64,000 nucleotides of DNA from Brevundimonas sp. UBA4553. GTDB taxonomy: Bacteria; Pseudomonadota; Alphaproteobacteria; Caulobacterales; Caulobacteraceae. Position 1 is the stretch's first letter, and each line of letters opens with the position of its first letter. The notes beneath the pieces are model-generated. The model made no database searches. It had not been told where the DNA came from and worked only from the letters and a program-made list of their open reading frames with translations. The DNA lies in assembly GCF_002387245.1 (NCBI RefSeq), contig NZ_DGLD01000002.1:273515-337514 (forward strand), given 5' to 3'. The position numbers were made by a program, and so were the translations under genes. Below are positions 45,596 to 54,415 of the stretch, in pieces.

Positions 45596-46567
45596 TCAGA
45601 GCGTCAGAACGATCTTGCCGATGTGGTCGCCGGCCTCGAGGCGTCGATGGGCGGCGGCGGCCTGTTCCAGAGGGAAGGTCGCCTCCACCCTGGCGCGCAC
45701 CGCGCCGGCCGCAACCCAGGGCCAGACCGTCTGGTGGACGACGCTGGCCAGGCGCGCCTTTTCATCAGTGCGGCGGCTGCGCAGGGTCGAGCCGGTGAGC
45801 ATGATCCGTTTCAGCATGACCCGCATCAAGTCGATCTGGGCCAGGGCGCCGGTCAATGTGGCGATGACCACCCAGCGTCCGCCGGGTTTGAGCGCATTCA
45901 GGTTCAACTCGGCGTAGGCCGCGCCCACCATGTCCAGCACGACGTCGGCACCACCTGCCGCCTTGATTCCAGCCAGCAGATCGCCCGTGGTGGCGTCCAG
46001 GCTGACGTCGGCACCCAGAGCTAGGGCGGCCTGTGCCTTGGCCGCGCCGCGCGAGGTGGCGATGACGCGGGCGCCCGCCGCCTTGGCCATCTGGATCGCC
46101 ATGACGCCGATGCCGCTGGTGGCACCGTGTATCAGCAGGGTCTCGCCCGCCTTCAGCCCGCCGCCTTCGAAGACGTTGGCGAAGACCGTGAAGGCGGTCT
46201 CCGGCAGGGCTGCAGCCTGCGTGAAATCGAGACCGTCGGGCATGGGCAGGGCGTGGCGGGCGTCGACCACGGCGTAGTCGGCGTAGCCCCCGCCGCCCAG
46301 CAGGGCGCACACCCTGTCGCCGACGCGCCAGCGGGTCACATCCTGTCCCACGGCCTCGACCTCGCCGGCGATTTCCAGGCCCAGGATGTCCGAAGCGCCG
46401 GGCGGCGGCGGATAATGCCCCAGCCGCTGGACGATGTCGGGCCGATTGACGCCGGCGGCCCGCACGCGAACGCGAATCTCGCCGGGGCCAGGCGTCGGCT
46501 GCGGTCGTTCCGCCAGACGCAAGGCCTCGGCCGGTCCCTGGCCGCCTTCAATCTCGATGACCCGCAT
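45596..46567 (-). CDS. NAD(P)H-quinone oxidoreductase (PIG3/zeta-crystallin type)
   Basis: 323 residues of the medium-chain dehydrogenase superfamily without the structural zinc cysteines. Typical segments are AAGVNRPDIVQRLGHYPPPPGASDILGLEIAGEV and the nucleotide site HGATSGIGVMAIQMAKAAGA. Predicted to reduce quinones with NADPH in the cytoplasm. ATG 46567 fits the family start (MRVIEIEGG) and follows GGAGG; an ATG at 46597 lacks a ribosome-binding site. Confidence 0.9.
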   Translation of the reverse strand: MRVIEIEGGQGPAEALRLAERPQPTPGPGEIRVRVRAAGVNRPDIVQRLGHYPPPPGASDILGLEIAGEVEAVGQDVTRWRVGDRVCALLGGGGYADYAVVDARHALPMPDGLDFTQAAALPETAFTVFANVFEGGGLKAGETLLIHGATSGIGVMAIQMAKAAGARVIATSRGAAKAQAALALGADVSLDATTGDLLAGIKAAGGADVVLDMVGAAYAELNLNALKPGGRWVVIATLTGALAQIDLMRVMLKRIMLTGSTLRSRRTDEKARLASVVHQTVWPWVAAGAVRARVEATFPLEQAAAAHRRLEAGDHIGKIVLTL

Positions 46568-46646
46568 GATGCCTCCGCCGCTTGCAATCGTCGTCATTGG
46601 GGCGTTTTCATACGGGTTCGTGTGGAATCTGGCCACGGAGGCGGTG

Positions 46647-46850
46647 ATGACGTTCGAAGACCTGGAACCCCGACCCCAGGGCGGCGAGGCGCTGAGAGCG
46701 CTGGGGCGTGAGGACCTCGACCTCTACGCGGTGGACGAACTGCATGAGCGCATCACGGCCTTGGAGGCCGAGATCGCGCGCTCCAGAACCGCCATCGAGG
46801 GCAAGTCCTCCAAGCGTAGCGCGGCGGACGCCCTGTTCAATTTCCGCTGA
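46647..46850 (+). CDS. DUF1192 family protein
   Basis: 67 residues with the DUF1192 core LGREDLDLYAVDELHERITALEAEIARSRTAI, a single predicted coiled-coil helix. GGAGG lies 5 bases before ATG 46647. Function unknown; the family is widespread in alphaproteobacteria and usually beside quinone oxidoreductase and DUF1465 genes as here. Confidence 0.85.
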   Translation: MTFEDLEPRPQGGEALRALGREDLDLYAVDELHERITALEAEIARSRTAIEGKSSKRSAADALFNFR

Positions 46851-46953
46851 CAAGCCTCTCCCGCGATCCGGTAATCCGTGGCATGACGATTGCAGTTCCA
46901 GTCCGTGCGGAGTCGTTGTGACCCGCGAGTTTGACGGACGCGCGTGACACTTC

Positions 46954-47481
46954 ATGGGTAGAACCGAGTTGACTGCCATCGACGCTGACATGGTCGGATC
47001 GCGTTCGCGCAGCGCTGAGGTGCTGGATTTCGCGCGCTCGGAACTGTTTGACCGTACGTTTCGCGAGGGGATGGAGCTGGTCGAAGAGACCGCCGCCTAT
47101 CTCGATGGCGATGGTCGCCAGGATTCGAGGCTGCTGTCTCGCGCTGCGGCGCTGGCCTATGCGGGCGAGAGCATGAAGCTGACCACCCGCTTGATGCAGA
47201 TCGCCTCCTGGCTGCTGGTGCAGCGCGCCGTGCGCGAAGACGACATGAGCGCCGACGCCGCCTGTGAGCCGCGCTACAGGCTGGCGGACCGCAAGGTCGA
47301 AGGCGAGCCCAGCCATCGCGAACTGCCGATCGCCCTGATCGAATACGCGGTGCGGGCCGAGAAGCTGTACGATCGGGTCCTGCACCTGGACCAGCGTATG
47401 TATCTGGGAGGCGATGAGGTCCAACCCGTCAATCCGGTGCAGAGCCAGCTGGATCGCCTGCAGGCGGCGTTCGGGGGCTGA
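46954..47481 (+). CDS. DUF1465 family protein
   Basis: 175 residues, helical, with the DUF1465 core (LFDRTFREGMELVEETAAYLDGDGRQDSR and AGESMKLTTRLMQIASWLLVQRAV). No catalytic motif visible. The family is alphaproteobacterial and of unknown function, possibly cell-cycle linked. The start could also be the internal ATG thirteen codons later (46990). Confidence 0.82.
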   Translation: MGRTELTAIDADMVGSRSRSAEVLDFARSELFDRTFREGMELVEETAAYLDGDGRQDSRLLSRAAALAYAGESMKLTTRLMQIASWLLVQRAVREDDMSADAACEPRYRLADRKVEGEPSHRELPIALIEYAVRAEKLYDRVLHLDQRMYLGGDEVQPVNPVQSQLDRLQAAFGG

Positions 47482-47506
47482 GCCCCCGAATCCTTGAAAT
47501 CCGGTC

Positions 47507-49063
47507 CTAGGGCCCGACGTCGTTGGCGTCGCTGGGCCCGTCGGCGACGACGCGCGGCAGGCTGACCGCAATGCCGAGCGCCTGGGCCAGCTTTTCATCG
47601 CGACGATAGACGTCCTCGCGGAAGGCCACGCGGCCCTGACCATCGACGAAGGCGGTCCAGTAGAGCAGGCGGACGGCGATTTCGCGCCCGGTGGTGACCC
47701 GGGTGGTCTCGCGGCTGTCCTGCGCCGTGTCGAACTCGGCCAGCTTGGCCGGGTCGGGTTGCAGCAACAGGCGGGCGAATTCGACGGCGTTCTGAACCCG
47801 GACGCAGCCATGGCTGCGCTGGCGCACCGAAAGGTTGAAGGCGCCCTTGGACGGAGTGTCGTGCAGGAAGATGGCGTAGCTGTCGCGCAGCTCGAACTTC
47901 ACATAGCCCAGGGAGGATTGAGGGCCGGCGCGCTGCACCACCCAGCCGTCCTTGTTGATGTACATGTCATGGGCGGCCAAGTACCCCGGCCCCTTGGGCA
48001 GGATTTCGCGGCGGGCGATGCCCATGGGCACGGTCCAGGGCGGGTTGGCCACGACCGAGGCGAAGGGCTTTTCCAGGCTGGGGGTCTGGTTCTCGGCCGA
48101 GCCGACCACGACGCGGTTGGAGTGAACCGGCTTGCCGTCCTTCCAGTAGACCATGATGGCGGCGGCGGTGTTGACCTCGATCCGCTCGGGATTCAGGTCA
48201 CGCTTCAGCCAGCGGCGGCGCTCCAGATTGAGGGCGATCTGACGGGCGCGGTCTTCGGCCGAGGCGCCGAGCGAGCGCTGCGTCCCCGCGCCGATGCGAC
48301 CGTCCGAGCCCAGGCCATGGCGGGTCTGGAAGCTGCGAACGGCCTGCTGCAGCTCGGTTCCGTAGACGAGGTTGCCTTTCAGGCGCTCGCCGGCGGCGGC
48401 GCTGAGGTCGCCCTCGGCCACCAGACGGGCGATCAGGGCCGGGATGCGGTTGTCGCTGGTCCCAGGCTCGATCGTGCCGCCCTGACGGAAGGCGGGCCAG
48501 CCGCCGGCGCGGGTGAGGCGGCGATAGCGGGCGTAACCGGCCGACAGATTGGTGTAGCCGATGTCGGTGGGGGCCAGGTTGTCGAACCACTGGCCCAACT
48601 GATTGGCGGTGACCGCCTGGGTCAGGCCGCGAGGGATGTCGACGCTGTTCTTCTGCATCTCCCACAGCTCCTCGACCGTTTCGGGGCGAACGCGCCCCTC
48701 GGCCAGGACGCGGGCATAGGTGACGGCGGCGGCGGTGGTGCGGATCTCGGCCGAACTGGGGTCGGCGGCCAGGCCCACGAAGTCGAAGAAGTCGCTGACG
48801 GGCAGGGCGTGGCGCTCGGCGCCGGCGGCGACCTCCTGCAGGATGCGGAGGCGGTCAGCGGTCCAGATCGGCTTGCCGCCGGTCAGTTGATAGACGGCGC
48901 GGACGTCGGCCTGAACCGACTCGGGCAGACGAGCCGCCTGAGCGTCGAAGCCGGCGATGAAGACCTGGGGATCGACCGGCCGGTTCTGCGCCATGGCGGC
49001 CGAGGCCGCGCCAAGGGTCAGGGTCGTCGTCGCGACGCCAAAGCCCAATTCCCGTCGGTTCAT
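47507..49063 (-). CDS. L,D-transpeptidase, YcbB-like
   Basis: 518 residues. Twin-arginine-like or Sec signal at the N-terminus (MNRRELGFGVATTTLTLGAASAAMAQ), then a YcbB-type scaffold domain, a peptidoglycan-binding domain (about 255-315, LQQAVRSFQTRHGLGSDGRIG) and a YkuD catalytic domain with SHGCVRVQN holding the catalytic cysteine. It forms 3-3 crosslinks in periplasmic peptidoglycan. ATG 49063 begins the signal peptide; the frame continues upstream without similarity. Confidence 0.9.
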   Translation of the reverse strand: MNRRELGFGVATTTLTLGAASAAMAQNRPVDPQVFIAGFDAQAARLPESVQADVRAVYQLTGGKPIWTADRLRILQEVAAGAERHALPVSDFFDFVGLAADPSSAEIRTTAAAVTYARVLAEGRVRPETVEELWEMQKNSVDIPRGLTQAVTANQLGQWFDNLAPTDIGYTNLSAGYARYRRLTRAGGWPAFRQGGTIEPGTSDNRIPALIARLVAEGDLSAAAGERLKGNLVYGTELQQAVRSFQTRHGLGSDGRIGAGTQRSLGASAEDRARQIALNLERRRWLKRDLNPERIEVNTAAAIMVYWKDGKPVHSNRVVVGSAENQTPSLEKPFASVVANPPWTVPMGIARREILPKGPGYLAAHDMYINKDGWVVQRAGPQSSLGYVKFELRDSYAIFLHDTPSKGAFNLSVRQRSHGCVRVQNAVEFARLLLQPDPAKLAEFDTAQDSRETTRVTTGREIAVRLLYWTAFVDGQGRVAFREDVYRRDEKLAQALGIAVSLPRVVADGPSDANDVGP

Positions 49064-49150
49064 TCTCAAAACTCTTAGTCCGGTCCGGCGCCAGACCCGT
49101 CGCCTGCGCCCCGAAGGATCGAACGCCCCCATGTTATCGACGTTCCGGGC

Positions 49151-49184
49151 AAACAAAAAGCGCCGGCCCATCGGACCGGCGCTT
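49151..49184 (-). terminator. rpmE terminator
   Basis: AAGCGCCGG and CCGGCGCTT arms (49158-49166 and 49176-49184) form a 9-bp stem; reading on the minus strand it ends in TTTTTGTTT. It stops rpmE transcription before the L,D-transpeptidase gene. Confidence 0.85.
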
Positions 49185-49226
49185 CTGTGGCGACTATGTC
49201 GCAGGCCCTGCGAAGGGCCCAGAGGC

Positions 49227-49451
49227 TTACTTCTTGATGAAGCCGCCGAACTTGTTGTTGAAGCGCGACACGCGGCCGCCGCGGTCCAGCATCTGGGCGT
49301 TGCCGCCGGTCCAGGCGGGGTGGGTCGACGGGTCGATGTCGAGGGCCAGCGAGGCGCCTTCCTTGCCGTAGGTCGAACGGGTCTGGAAGGTGCTTCCGTC
49401 GGGCTTCACTACCGTGATGAAGTGGTAGTCGGGGTGCGTGTCCGCTTTCAT
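49227..49451 (-). CDS. rpmE: 50S ribosomal protein L31
   Basis: 74 residues with the alphaproteobacterial L31 pattern: HPDYHFITVVKPDGSTFQTRSTYGKEG, DIDPSTHPAWTGG and a C-terminal GGRVSRFNNKFGGF. It has no cysteines, so it is the zinc-independent (C-) form. ATG 49451 is the family start. Divergent from the ABC exporter gene. Confidence 0.95.
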   Translation of the reverse strand: MKADTHPDYHFITVVKPDGSTFQTRSTYGKEGASLALDIDPSTHPAWTGGNAQMLDRGGRVSRFNNKFGGFIKK

Positions 49452-49582
49452 CGATCTAATCCGTCTCTGCGCGGCGACGATGCCGACCGTCAATGCGCGT
49501 AAATAGAGAAACCCGCCGAGGCTGCGGCGGGAATGAGGGGCGGCGTTTACACCGGGGGGCGTTCCGGGGCAAGAGCGCGGGC

Positions 49583-51442
49583 ATGACCCAAGTTTCCACG
49601 CCTTCCGTCTCTCAAGAAGCCAGTTCAGCGGCGAGGGGCCGCCCCGGCGCCGGCGCCCTGCTGGTCGAGCAGATGGACGAGGCGGGCGGCAAGCGGGCCA
49701 AGACCCGCAACATCAGGCCGCTGGGGCGGCTGCTGCCCTTCATGATGCGGCACAGGCTGGATGCGGGAATCGCCGGTCTGTGGCTGCTGTTCTCGACGGC
49801 GGCGTCGCTGGGGCTGACGGCGACGGCGCGCGGGGCCATCGACAACGGTTTCGAGAACGGCGGGCGCGACATCGACCTGTGGTTCCTGATCCTGGGCGCC
49901 AACGCCCTGATTCTGGGGCTGGCGACGGCCCTGCGATATTTCTACGTGACCAAGACCGGCGAGCGGGTCATCGCCGATCTGAGGACCGCCCTGTTCAAGC
50001 GCATCCTGACGCTGGACCCGGTCTTCTTCGCCCATATGCGGACCGGGGAGGTGCTGTCGCGCCTGACGACGGACATCCAACTGGTCGACACCCTGCTGAC
50101 CACCTCGGTCAGCTACGCCCTGCGCAACTTCTTCACCCTGATCGGCGGGGTCATCCTGCTGTTCTTCGTCAGCCCCAAGCTGACCGGCTTCGTGCTGCTG
50201 ATCGTGCCGGTGCTGATCGTGCCGCTGTTCATCTTTGGCCGGCAGGTGCGCAAGCTGACGGTCAAGTCGCAGGACACCTTCGCCAACGCCGTCGGCTTCG
50301 CTGGCGAGAGCGTGGACGCCATCGAGACGGTTCAGGCCTTTGGCCGTGAGAAGAGCGCCATCGGCCGTTTCGGCGCGGCGGTGGAGGAGGCCTTCGGCGT
50401 CTCCCTGATCCGGATGCGGGCGCGGGCGGTCATGACGGCCATGATCATCGTGGTCATGTTCGGCGGCGTGACCCTGGTGCTGTGGCTGGGGGCGCAGGAC
50501 GTGATCGCCGGGACCATGACGCCGGGCGCTCTGTTGCAGTTCGTCCTGCTGTCGGTCTTCGCCGCCGGGGCCGTGGGGGCGCTGGGCGAAAGCTGGGGCG
50601 ACGTGCAGAAGGCCGCCGGGGCCATGGAGCGGATCGACGAGCTGATGCGGGCCGTGCCCGCCATCGCCCCGCCCGCGACGCCGGTCGCCCTGCCGCAGCC
50701 GCCGCTGGGCGAGGTGTCGATGTCGGCCGTGGACTTCGCCTATCCGGGCCGTCCCGACCTGCCGGCGCTGAAGGGCTTCAGCCTGACCGTGCGTCCGGGC
50801 GAGACCGTGGCCCTGGTCGGGCCGTCGGGCGCGGGCAAGTCGACCGTTTTCCGCCTGCTGCTGCGCTTCTATGATCCGCAATCGGGCCTGGTGTCCGTGG
50901 ACGGGGTGGACGTGCGCGCCGCCGATCCGGTCGAGGTGCGGGACCGTTTCGCCTGGGTGTCGCAGGAGGCGCCCCTGTTCTCGGGGTCGGCGCTGGAGAA
51001 CATCCGCTTCGGTCGCGAGGCTGCGACCCTGGAGGAGGCCCGGATGGTCGCCGACGAGGCCCAGGCCCTGGGCTTCATCGACGCCCTGCCGCAGGGCTTC
51101 GACACGCCGCTGGGCGAGCGCGGCAAGAGCCTGTCGGGCGGCCAGAGGCAACGCCTGGCCATCGCGCGGGCTCTGGTCCGCGAAGCGCCGATCCTGCTGC
51201 TGGACGAAGCCACCAGCGCGCTGGACGCCGAAAACGAGCGTCTGGTGCAGGCGGCGCTGGATCAGGCCATGGAGACACGCACCACCCTGGTCATCGCCCA
51301 CCGTCTGGCCACCGTCCTGCGCGCCGACCGCATCGCCGTCATGGACGGCGGCAAGGTGGTCGAGGAGGGCACGCACGCCGAGCTGACCGCGCGCGGCGGG
51401 CTGTATGCGCGGCTGGCGGCGCTGCAGTTCCAGGGGAGCTAG
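49583..51442 (+). CDS. ABC exporter, fused permease and ATPase
   Basis: 619 residues. Six membrane spans (about 55-330) of the ABC_membrane exporter type, then an ATPase domain with Walker A GPSGAGKST, Q-loop VSQEAPLFSG, signature LSGGQRQR, Walker B ILLLDEATSALD and H-loop IAHR. The half-transporter would act as a homodimer; MsbA/lipid or drug exporters are the nearest type (sometimes labelled ABC exporter of the MsbA/BmrA group). Substrate unknown. An N-terminal 50-residue tail is not typical. Confidence 0.9.
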   Translation: MTQVSTPSVSQEASSAARGRPGAGALLVEQMDEAGGKRAKTRNIRPLGRLLPFMMRHRLDAGIAGLWLLFSTAASLGLTATARGAIDNGFENGGRDIDLWFLILGANALILGLATALRYFYVTKTGERVIADLRTALFKRILTLDPVFFAHMRTGEVLSRLTTDIQLVDTLLTTSVSYALRNFFTLIGGVILLFFVSPKLTGFVLLIVPVLIVPLFIFGRQVRKLTVKSQDTFANAVGFAGESVDAIETVQAFGREKSAIGRFGAAVEEAFGVSLIRMRARAVMTAMIIVVMFGGVTLVLWLGAQDVIAGTMTPGALLQFVLLSVFAAGAVGALGESWGDVQKAAGAMERIDELMRAVPAIAPPATPVALPQPPLGEVSMSAVDFAYPGRPDLPALKGFSLTVRPGETVALVGPSGAGKSTVFRLLLRFYDPQSGLVSVDGVDVRAADPVEVRDRFAWVSQEAPLFSGSALENIRFGREAATLEEARMVADEAQALGFIDALPQGFDTPLGERGKSLSGGQRQRLAIARALVREAPILLLDEATSALDAENERLVQAALDQAMETRTTLVIAHRLATVLRADRIAVMDGGKVVEEGTHAELTARGGLYARLAALQFQGS

Positions 51443-51450
51443 GCGGGGCG

Positions 51451-51481
51451 TTGCACTGCGATTGGAAAAAAAACAGTGCAA
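51451..51481. repeat. Inverted repeat with A8 loop
   Basis: TTGCACTG (51451-51458) and CAGTGCAA (51474-51481) are exact complements around a 15-base loop containing eight A residues; a further TTGGTGCAA follows. It lies just after the ABC exporter stop. No U-run follows the stem on either strand, so it is not a standard terminator. Confidence 0.5.
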
Positions 51482-51502
51482 TTGGTGCAATGCTCGAGAT
51501 GA

Positions 51503-51531
51503 CGATCCTCGCCTGAGGAGCGGGAGGATCG
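51503..51531. repeat. Intergenic palindrome, copy 1
   Basis: CGATCCTC (51503-51510) pairs with GAGGATCG (51524-51531); the loop contains CCTGAGGAGCGG. It closely resembles the palindrome at 52745-52773, and the two flank the glycerophosphodiesterase gene. Confidence 0.55.
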
Positions 51532-51665
51532 AAGGGTGTTTGCGGCTGCAACGATGTCAAAGAACGCGAGCATGATAACGCGGCTGGAGGCGGCGCCATG
51601 AGTTGCGCGTCGAGACGGCGAAAAAGCCTTTGAGATCAAGGCGCGAGGCAGCGTCGTTGTGATGG

Positions 51666-52700
51666 CTAGCGCGCCGCGACCGCCGTACCCGGAAAGTCGC
51701 TGAACACGGCGTCGACGCCGAGGGCGTAGAAGGCCTTGAGGTAGCTGGTCAGGTCGCCGTGATCCGCAGGGGCGTCGCCGTGGCGGTGTTCCAGCGGCAG
51801 GAAGAGGTTCTCGGCGCGGAAGGTCCAGACCACGACCCGCAGGCCTGCTGCATGGGCGTCGGCGACCAGAGACGTGGCGGGCAGGCTGCGGGCCATGTCA
51901 TCGCGCGGGAGGATAAGCCCGGTCTCGACACCGACGGCGTCGGCGTAGGCGACGATGGCGCGCAGACCTTCGGGGCGGCTCATGGCGGCGTAGGTCAGGT
52001 CGGGACGGTCGGCGGGGCCGCCGCTGACGCTCATCAACTGCAGCAAGGGCGCGTCGATGCGGGCCTTGAGCCGTTGCAGCGCGCCGATTTCGAAGCACTG
52101 GATCAGGATGGCGGAGTCCGCGCCGGTCAGGTCATGACGCTGCAGCGCCTCGACAAGGGCGTCTTCCATCGGCAGGCCGAGGCCTGCGAAATAGGAGGGG
52201 TGCTTCAGTTCAGGCGCGACACCGATGACGCGGCCGGTGCGGGCGCTCTCCGCACGGGCGATGGCCACGACCTCGTCGAAGGTCAGGATGGGGTCCTGGC
52301 CGTCGTGAGCGGCGTTGGTCGGACGCAGCAGGGGCAGACGCTCGCGGGCGCGCAAGGTCTTCAACTCGGCCAGGGTGAAGTCTTCGGTGAACCAGCCGGT
52401 GATCTGCTGGCCGTCGATGATTTTGGCGGTCCTGCGGGCGGCGAACTCGGGCCGGTCGGCCACGTCGGTCGTGCCGCCGATCTCGTTCTCGTGCCGGACG
52501 ACGAACTGGCCGTCGCGAGTCATGACCAGGTCGGGCTCGATGAAATCCGCGCCCTGTTCGACGGCCAGACGATAGGCCGAGGCCGTGTGCTCGGGTCGTT
52601 CGCCGGACGCGCCGCGGTGGGCGATGACTTGAGGAGCGGGCGCAGATATGGCCGGGGTTCCGCTGAGGAGGAGGGCGGCGGTCAGGATGAAGCGGATCAT
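51666..52700 (-). CDS. glpQ: Glycerophosphodiester phosphodiesterase
   Basis: 344 residues with a signal peptide (about 1-20). The GDPD catalytic segments are present: IAHRGASGERPEHT (catalytic His) and EPDLVMTRDG, with a second His in VVRHENEIGG. Periplasmic GlpQ-type enzyme that releases glycerol 3-phosphate from glycerophosphodiesters. ATG 52700 is the natural signal start. It could relate to phosphate supply, but no Pho box was seen before it. Confidence 0.9.
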   Translation of the reverse strand: MIRFILTAALLLSGTPAISAPAPQVIAHRGASGERPEHTASAYRLAVEQGADFIEPDLVMTRDGQFVVRHENEIGGTTDVADRPEFAARRTAKIIDGQQITGWFTEDFTLAELKTLRARERLPLLRPTNAAHDGQDPILTFDEVVAIARAESARTGRVIGVAPELKHPSYFAGLGLPMEDALVEALQRHDLTGADSAILIQCFEIGALQRLKARIDAPLLQLMSVSGGPADRPDLTYAAMSRPEGLRAIVAYADAVGVETGLILPRDDMARSLPATSLVADAHAAGLRVVVWTFRAENLFLPLEHRHGDAPADHGDLTSYLKAFYALGVDAVFSDFPGTAVAAR

Positions 52701-52744
52701 GCCGGGACGGTAGGGGCATGAGGTGACGGGCGTGTGATTGAAGC

Positions 52745-52773
52745 GATCCTCCCCTGCGAAGCGGGGGAGGATC
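52745..52773. repeat. Intergenic palindrome, copy 2
   Basis: GATCCTCCCC (52745-52754) pairs perfectly with GGGGAGGATC (52764-52773) around TGCGAAGCG. It sits between the glpQ start and the suhB stop and may act as a terminator for suhB or as a mobile palindromic repeat. Confidence 0.6.
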
Positions 52774-52781
52774 AGGGGGTC

Positions 52782-53588
52782 TTACGCGCCTTGCAGGATC
52801 TTGCGCAGCTGCGGCTGCAGTTCCGGGTTGGCGGCGACGATCTGCTTGCCGTTCTTGGGATCGCCGTCGATGTCGATGGTGGTGACCACGCCGCCCGCCT
52901 CGGTGACGAACAGGATGCCCGCCGCCACGTCCCAAGGCTGCAGGTTACGCTCGAAGAAGGCGTCGTAGCGGCCGGCGGCGACCCAGGCGAAGTCCAGCGA
53001 GGCGGCGCCCAGGCGACGGATGCCGGCGACGCGTTGGCCGACCGCGTGGATGTCCTTGATGGCTTGCGAGTGGCCGGTCTTGCCGATGAAGGGCAGGCCG
53101 GTCGAGATCAGGCTTTCCGACAGATCACGACGGCCCGAGACGCGGATGCGCTGGTCGTTCAGGTAGCAGCCCTTGCCCTTTTCGGCCCAGAACAGCTCGT
53201 TCATCACCGGGTTGTAGGTGACGCCGGCGACGATCTCGGACGAGCCGTCGGGATGCTTGCGCTCCAGACCCACCGTGATGGCGAAGTGGGGCATGGCGTG
53301 CATGAAGTTGGTGGTGCCGTCGATCGGGTCGACGATCCAGGTGTGCGACTTGTCGGTGCCCTCGACCAGGCCGCGTTCCTCGCCGAGGAAGCCGTAGCCG
53401 GGGCGGGCCTTCATCAGCAGTTCGTAGAGGGTGTCTTCGGCCTTCAGGTCGGCGGCCGTGACGAAATCGCCGGGCCCTTTGCGCGAAACCTGAAGCTGGG
53501 CGACTTCGCCGAAGTCGCGAAGCATGGGGCGGGCGGTCTTGCGCACCGCGCTGATGATGACCTGAACGAGAGCAGAGGCGAGGGCCAT
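52782..53588 (-). CDS. suhB: Inositol monophosphatase family protein
   Basis: 268 residues. Metal-site motifs GFLGEE, WIVDPIDGTTNF and the C-terminal WDVAAGILFVTEAGG are all intact. SuhB-type enzymes hydrolyse inositol phosphate and also act in rRNA transcription in some bacteria. ATG 53588 has a GGAGAACC ribosome-binding site. Upstream is efp. Confidence 0.93.
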   Translation of the reverse strand: MALASALVQVIISAVRKTARPMLRDFGEVAQLQVSRKGPGDFVTAADLKAEDTLYELLMKARPGYGFLGEERGLVEGTDKSHTWIVDPIDGTTNFMHAMPHFAITVGLERKHPDGSSEIVAGVTYNPVMNELFWAEKGKGCYLNDQRIRVSGRRDLSESLISTGLPFIGKTGHSQAIKDIHAVGQRVAGIRRLGAASLDFAWVAAGRYDAFFERNLQPWDVAAGILFVTEAGGVVTTIDIDGDPKNGKQIVAANPELQPQLRKILQGA

Positions 53589-53645
53589 GGGGTTCTCCTG
53601 GTCCGGCTGTCCTTGAAGGCCCTGTCGGCCCGGAGAGACGGAGAA

Positions 53646-53675
53646 GCAAAAGGGGCGCGGACCATCCGCGCCCCT
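53646..53675 (-). terminator. efp terminator
   Basis: AGGGGCGCGG (53651-53660) pairs with CCGCGCCCCT (53666-53675), 5-base loop; on the minus strand it ends in TTTTGCTT. It terminates efp before suhB. Confidence 0.8.
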
Positions 53676-53724
53676 GTAGATTACGTCTTAAGCATCCGAC
53701 CTTGGCCGGGGAAGACGGCGTTTG

Positions 53725-54291
53725 TTAGTCGGCGCGGCGGACGTATTCGCCGGTCGTGGTGTCGACGATGATGCGTTCGCCGGCCGACATGTAGGGCGGG
53801 ATCATGATGCGGACGCCGTTGGAGGCGATCGCAGGCTTGTAGGAGGACGAAGCCGTCTGGCCCTTCACGGTGGGTTCGGTCTCGGCGACTTCCAGCGTGA
53901 CCTGCTCCGGCAGTTCCAGGCCGATCGGACGCTCTTCGTGCATCTCGATGATGACCTTCATGCCCTCTTGCAGATAGGGGATGCGCTCGTCGCCGACCCA
54001 GCCCTTTTGCAGTTCGATCTGCTCGTAGGTGGCGTCGTCCATGAAGACCAGGCTGTCGCCGTTGTCGAACAGGTAGGAGAAGTCCTTCTGCTCCAGGGTG
54101 ACGCGCTCGACCTTGTCTTCCGAACGGAAGCGTTCGTTCAGCTTGTTGCCGGTCTCGAGGTTCTTGGCTTCCACGTTGGCGAAGGCGCCGCCCTTGCCGG
54201 GTTTGACGTGGCTGGCCTTGGTGACGACCCAGAGGCCGCCGTTGTGTTGCAGGACCATGCCGGGCTTGATGGTGTTGCCGTTGATTTTCAT
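53725..54291 (-). CDS. efp: Elongation factor P
   Basis: 188 residues of the three-domain EF-P fold. The loop HVKPGKGGAF carries K33, the residue at the tip that is beta-lysylated by EpmA/EpmB in other bacteria; those genes are not in this window. EF-P relieves ribosome stalling at polyproline. ATG 54291 matches the family start MKINGNTIKPG. Confidence 0.95.
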   Translation of the reverse strand: MKINGNTIKPGMVLQHNGGLWVVTKASHVKPGKGGAFANVEAKNLETGNKLNERFRSEDKVERVTLEQKDFSYLFDNGDSLVFMDDATYEQIELQKGWVGDERIPYLQEGMKVIIEMHEERPIGLELPEQVTLEVAETEPTVKGQTASSSYKPAIASNGVRIMIPPYMSAGERIIVDTTTGEYVRRAD

Positions 54292-54415
54292 AGAAACCGC
54301 TGGATGTGAGGGCTGGAGGCGGCCCGGCCGCTCGTGGGCGGGCGCGCGAAATCGCGGCGAGCCGTAGAGGAACAGCGGAAAAAGGGCAATGGGCGCCGAT
54401 CGTCGGTCTGCGGAT

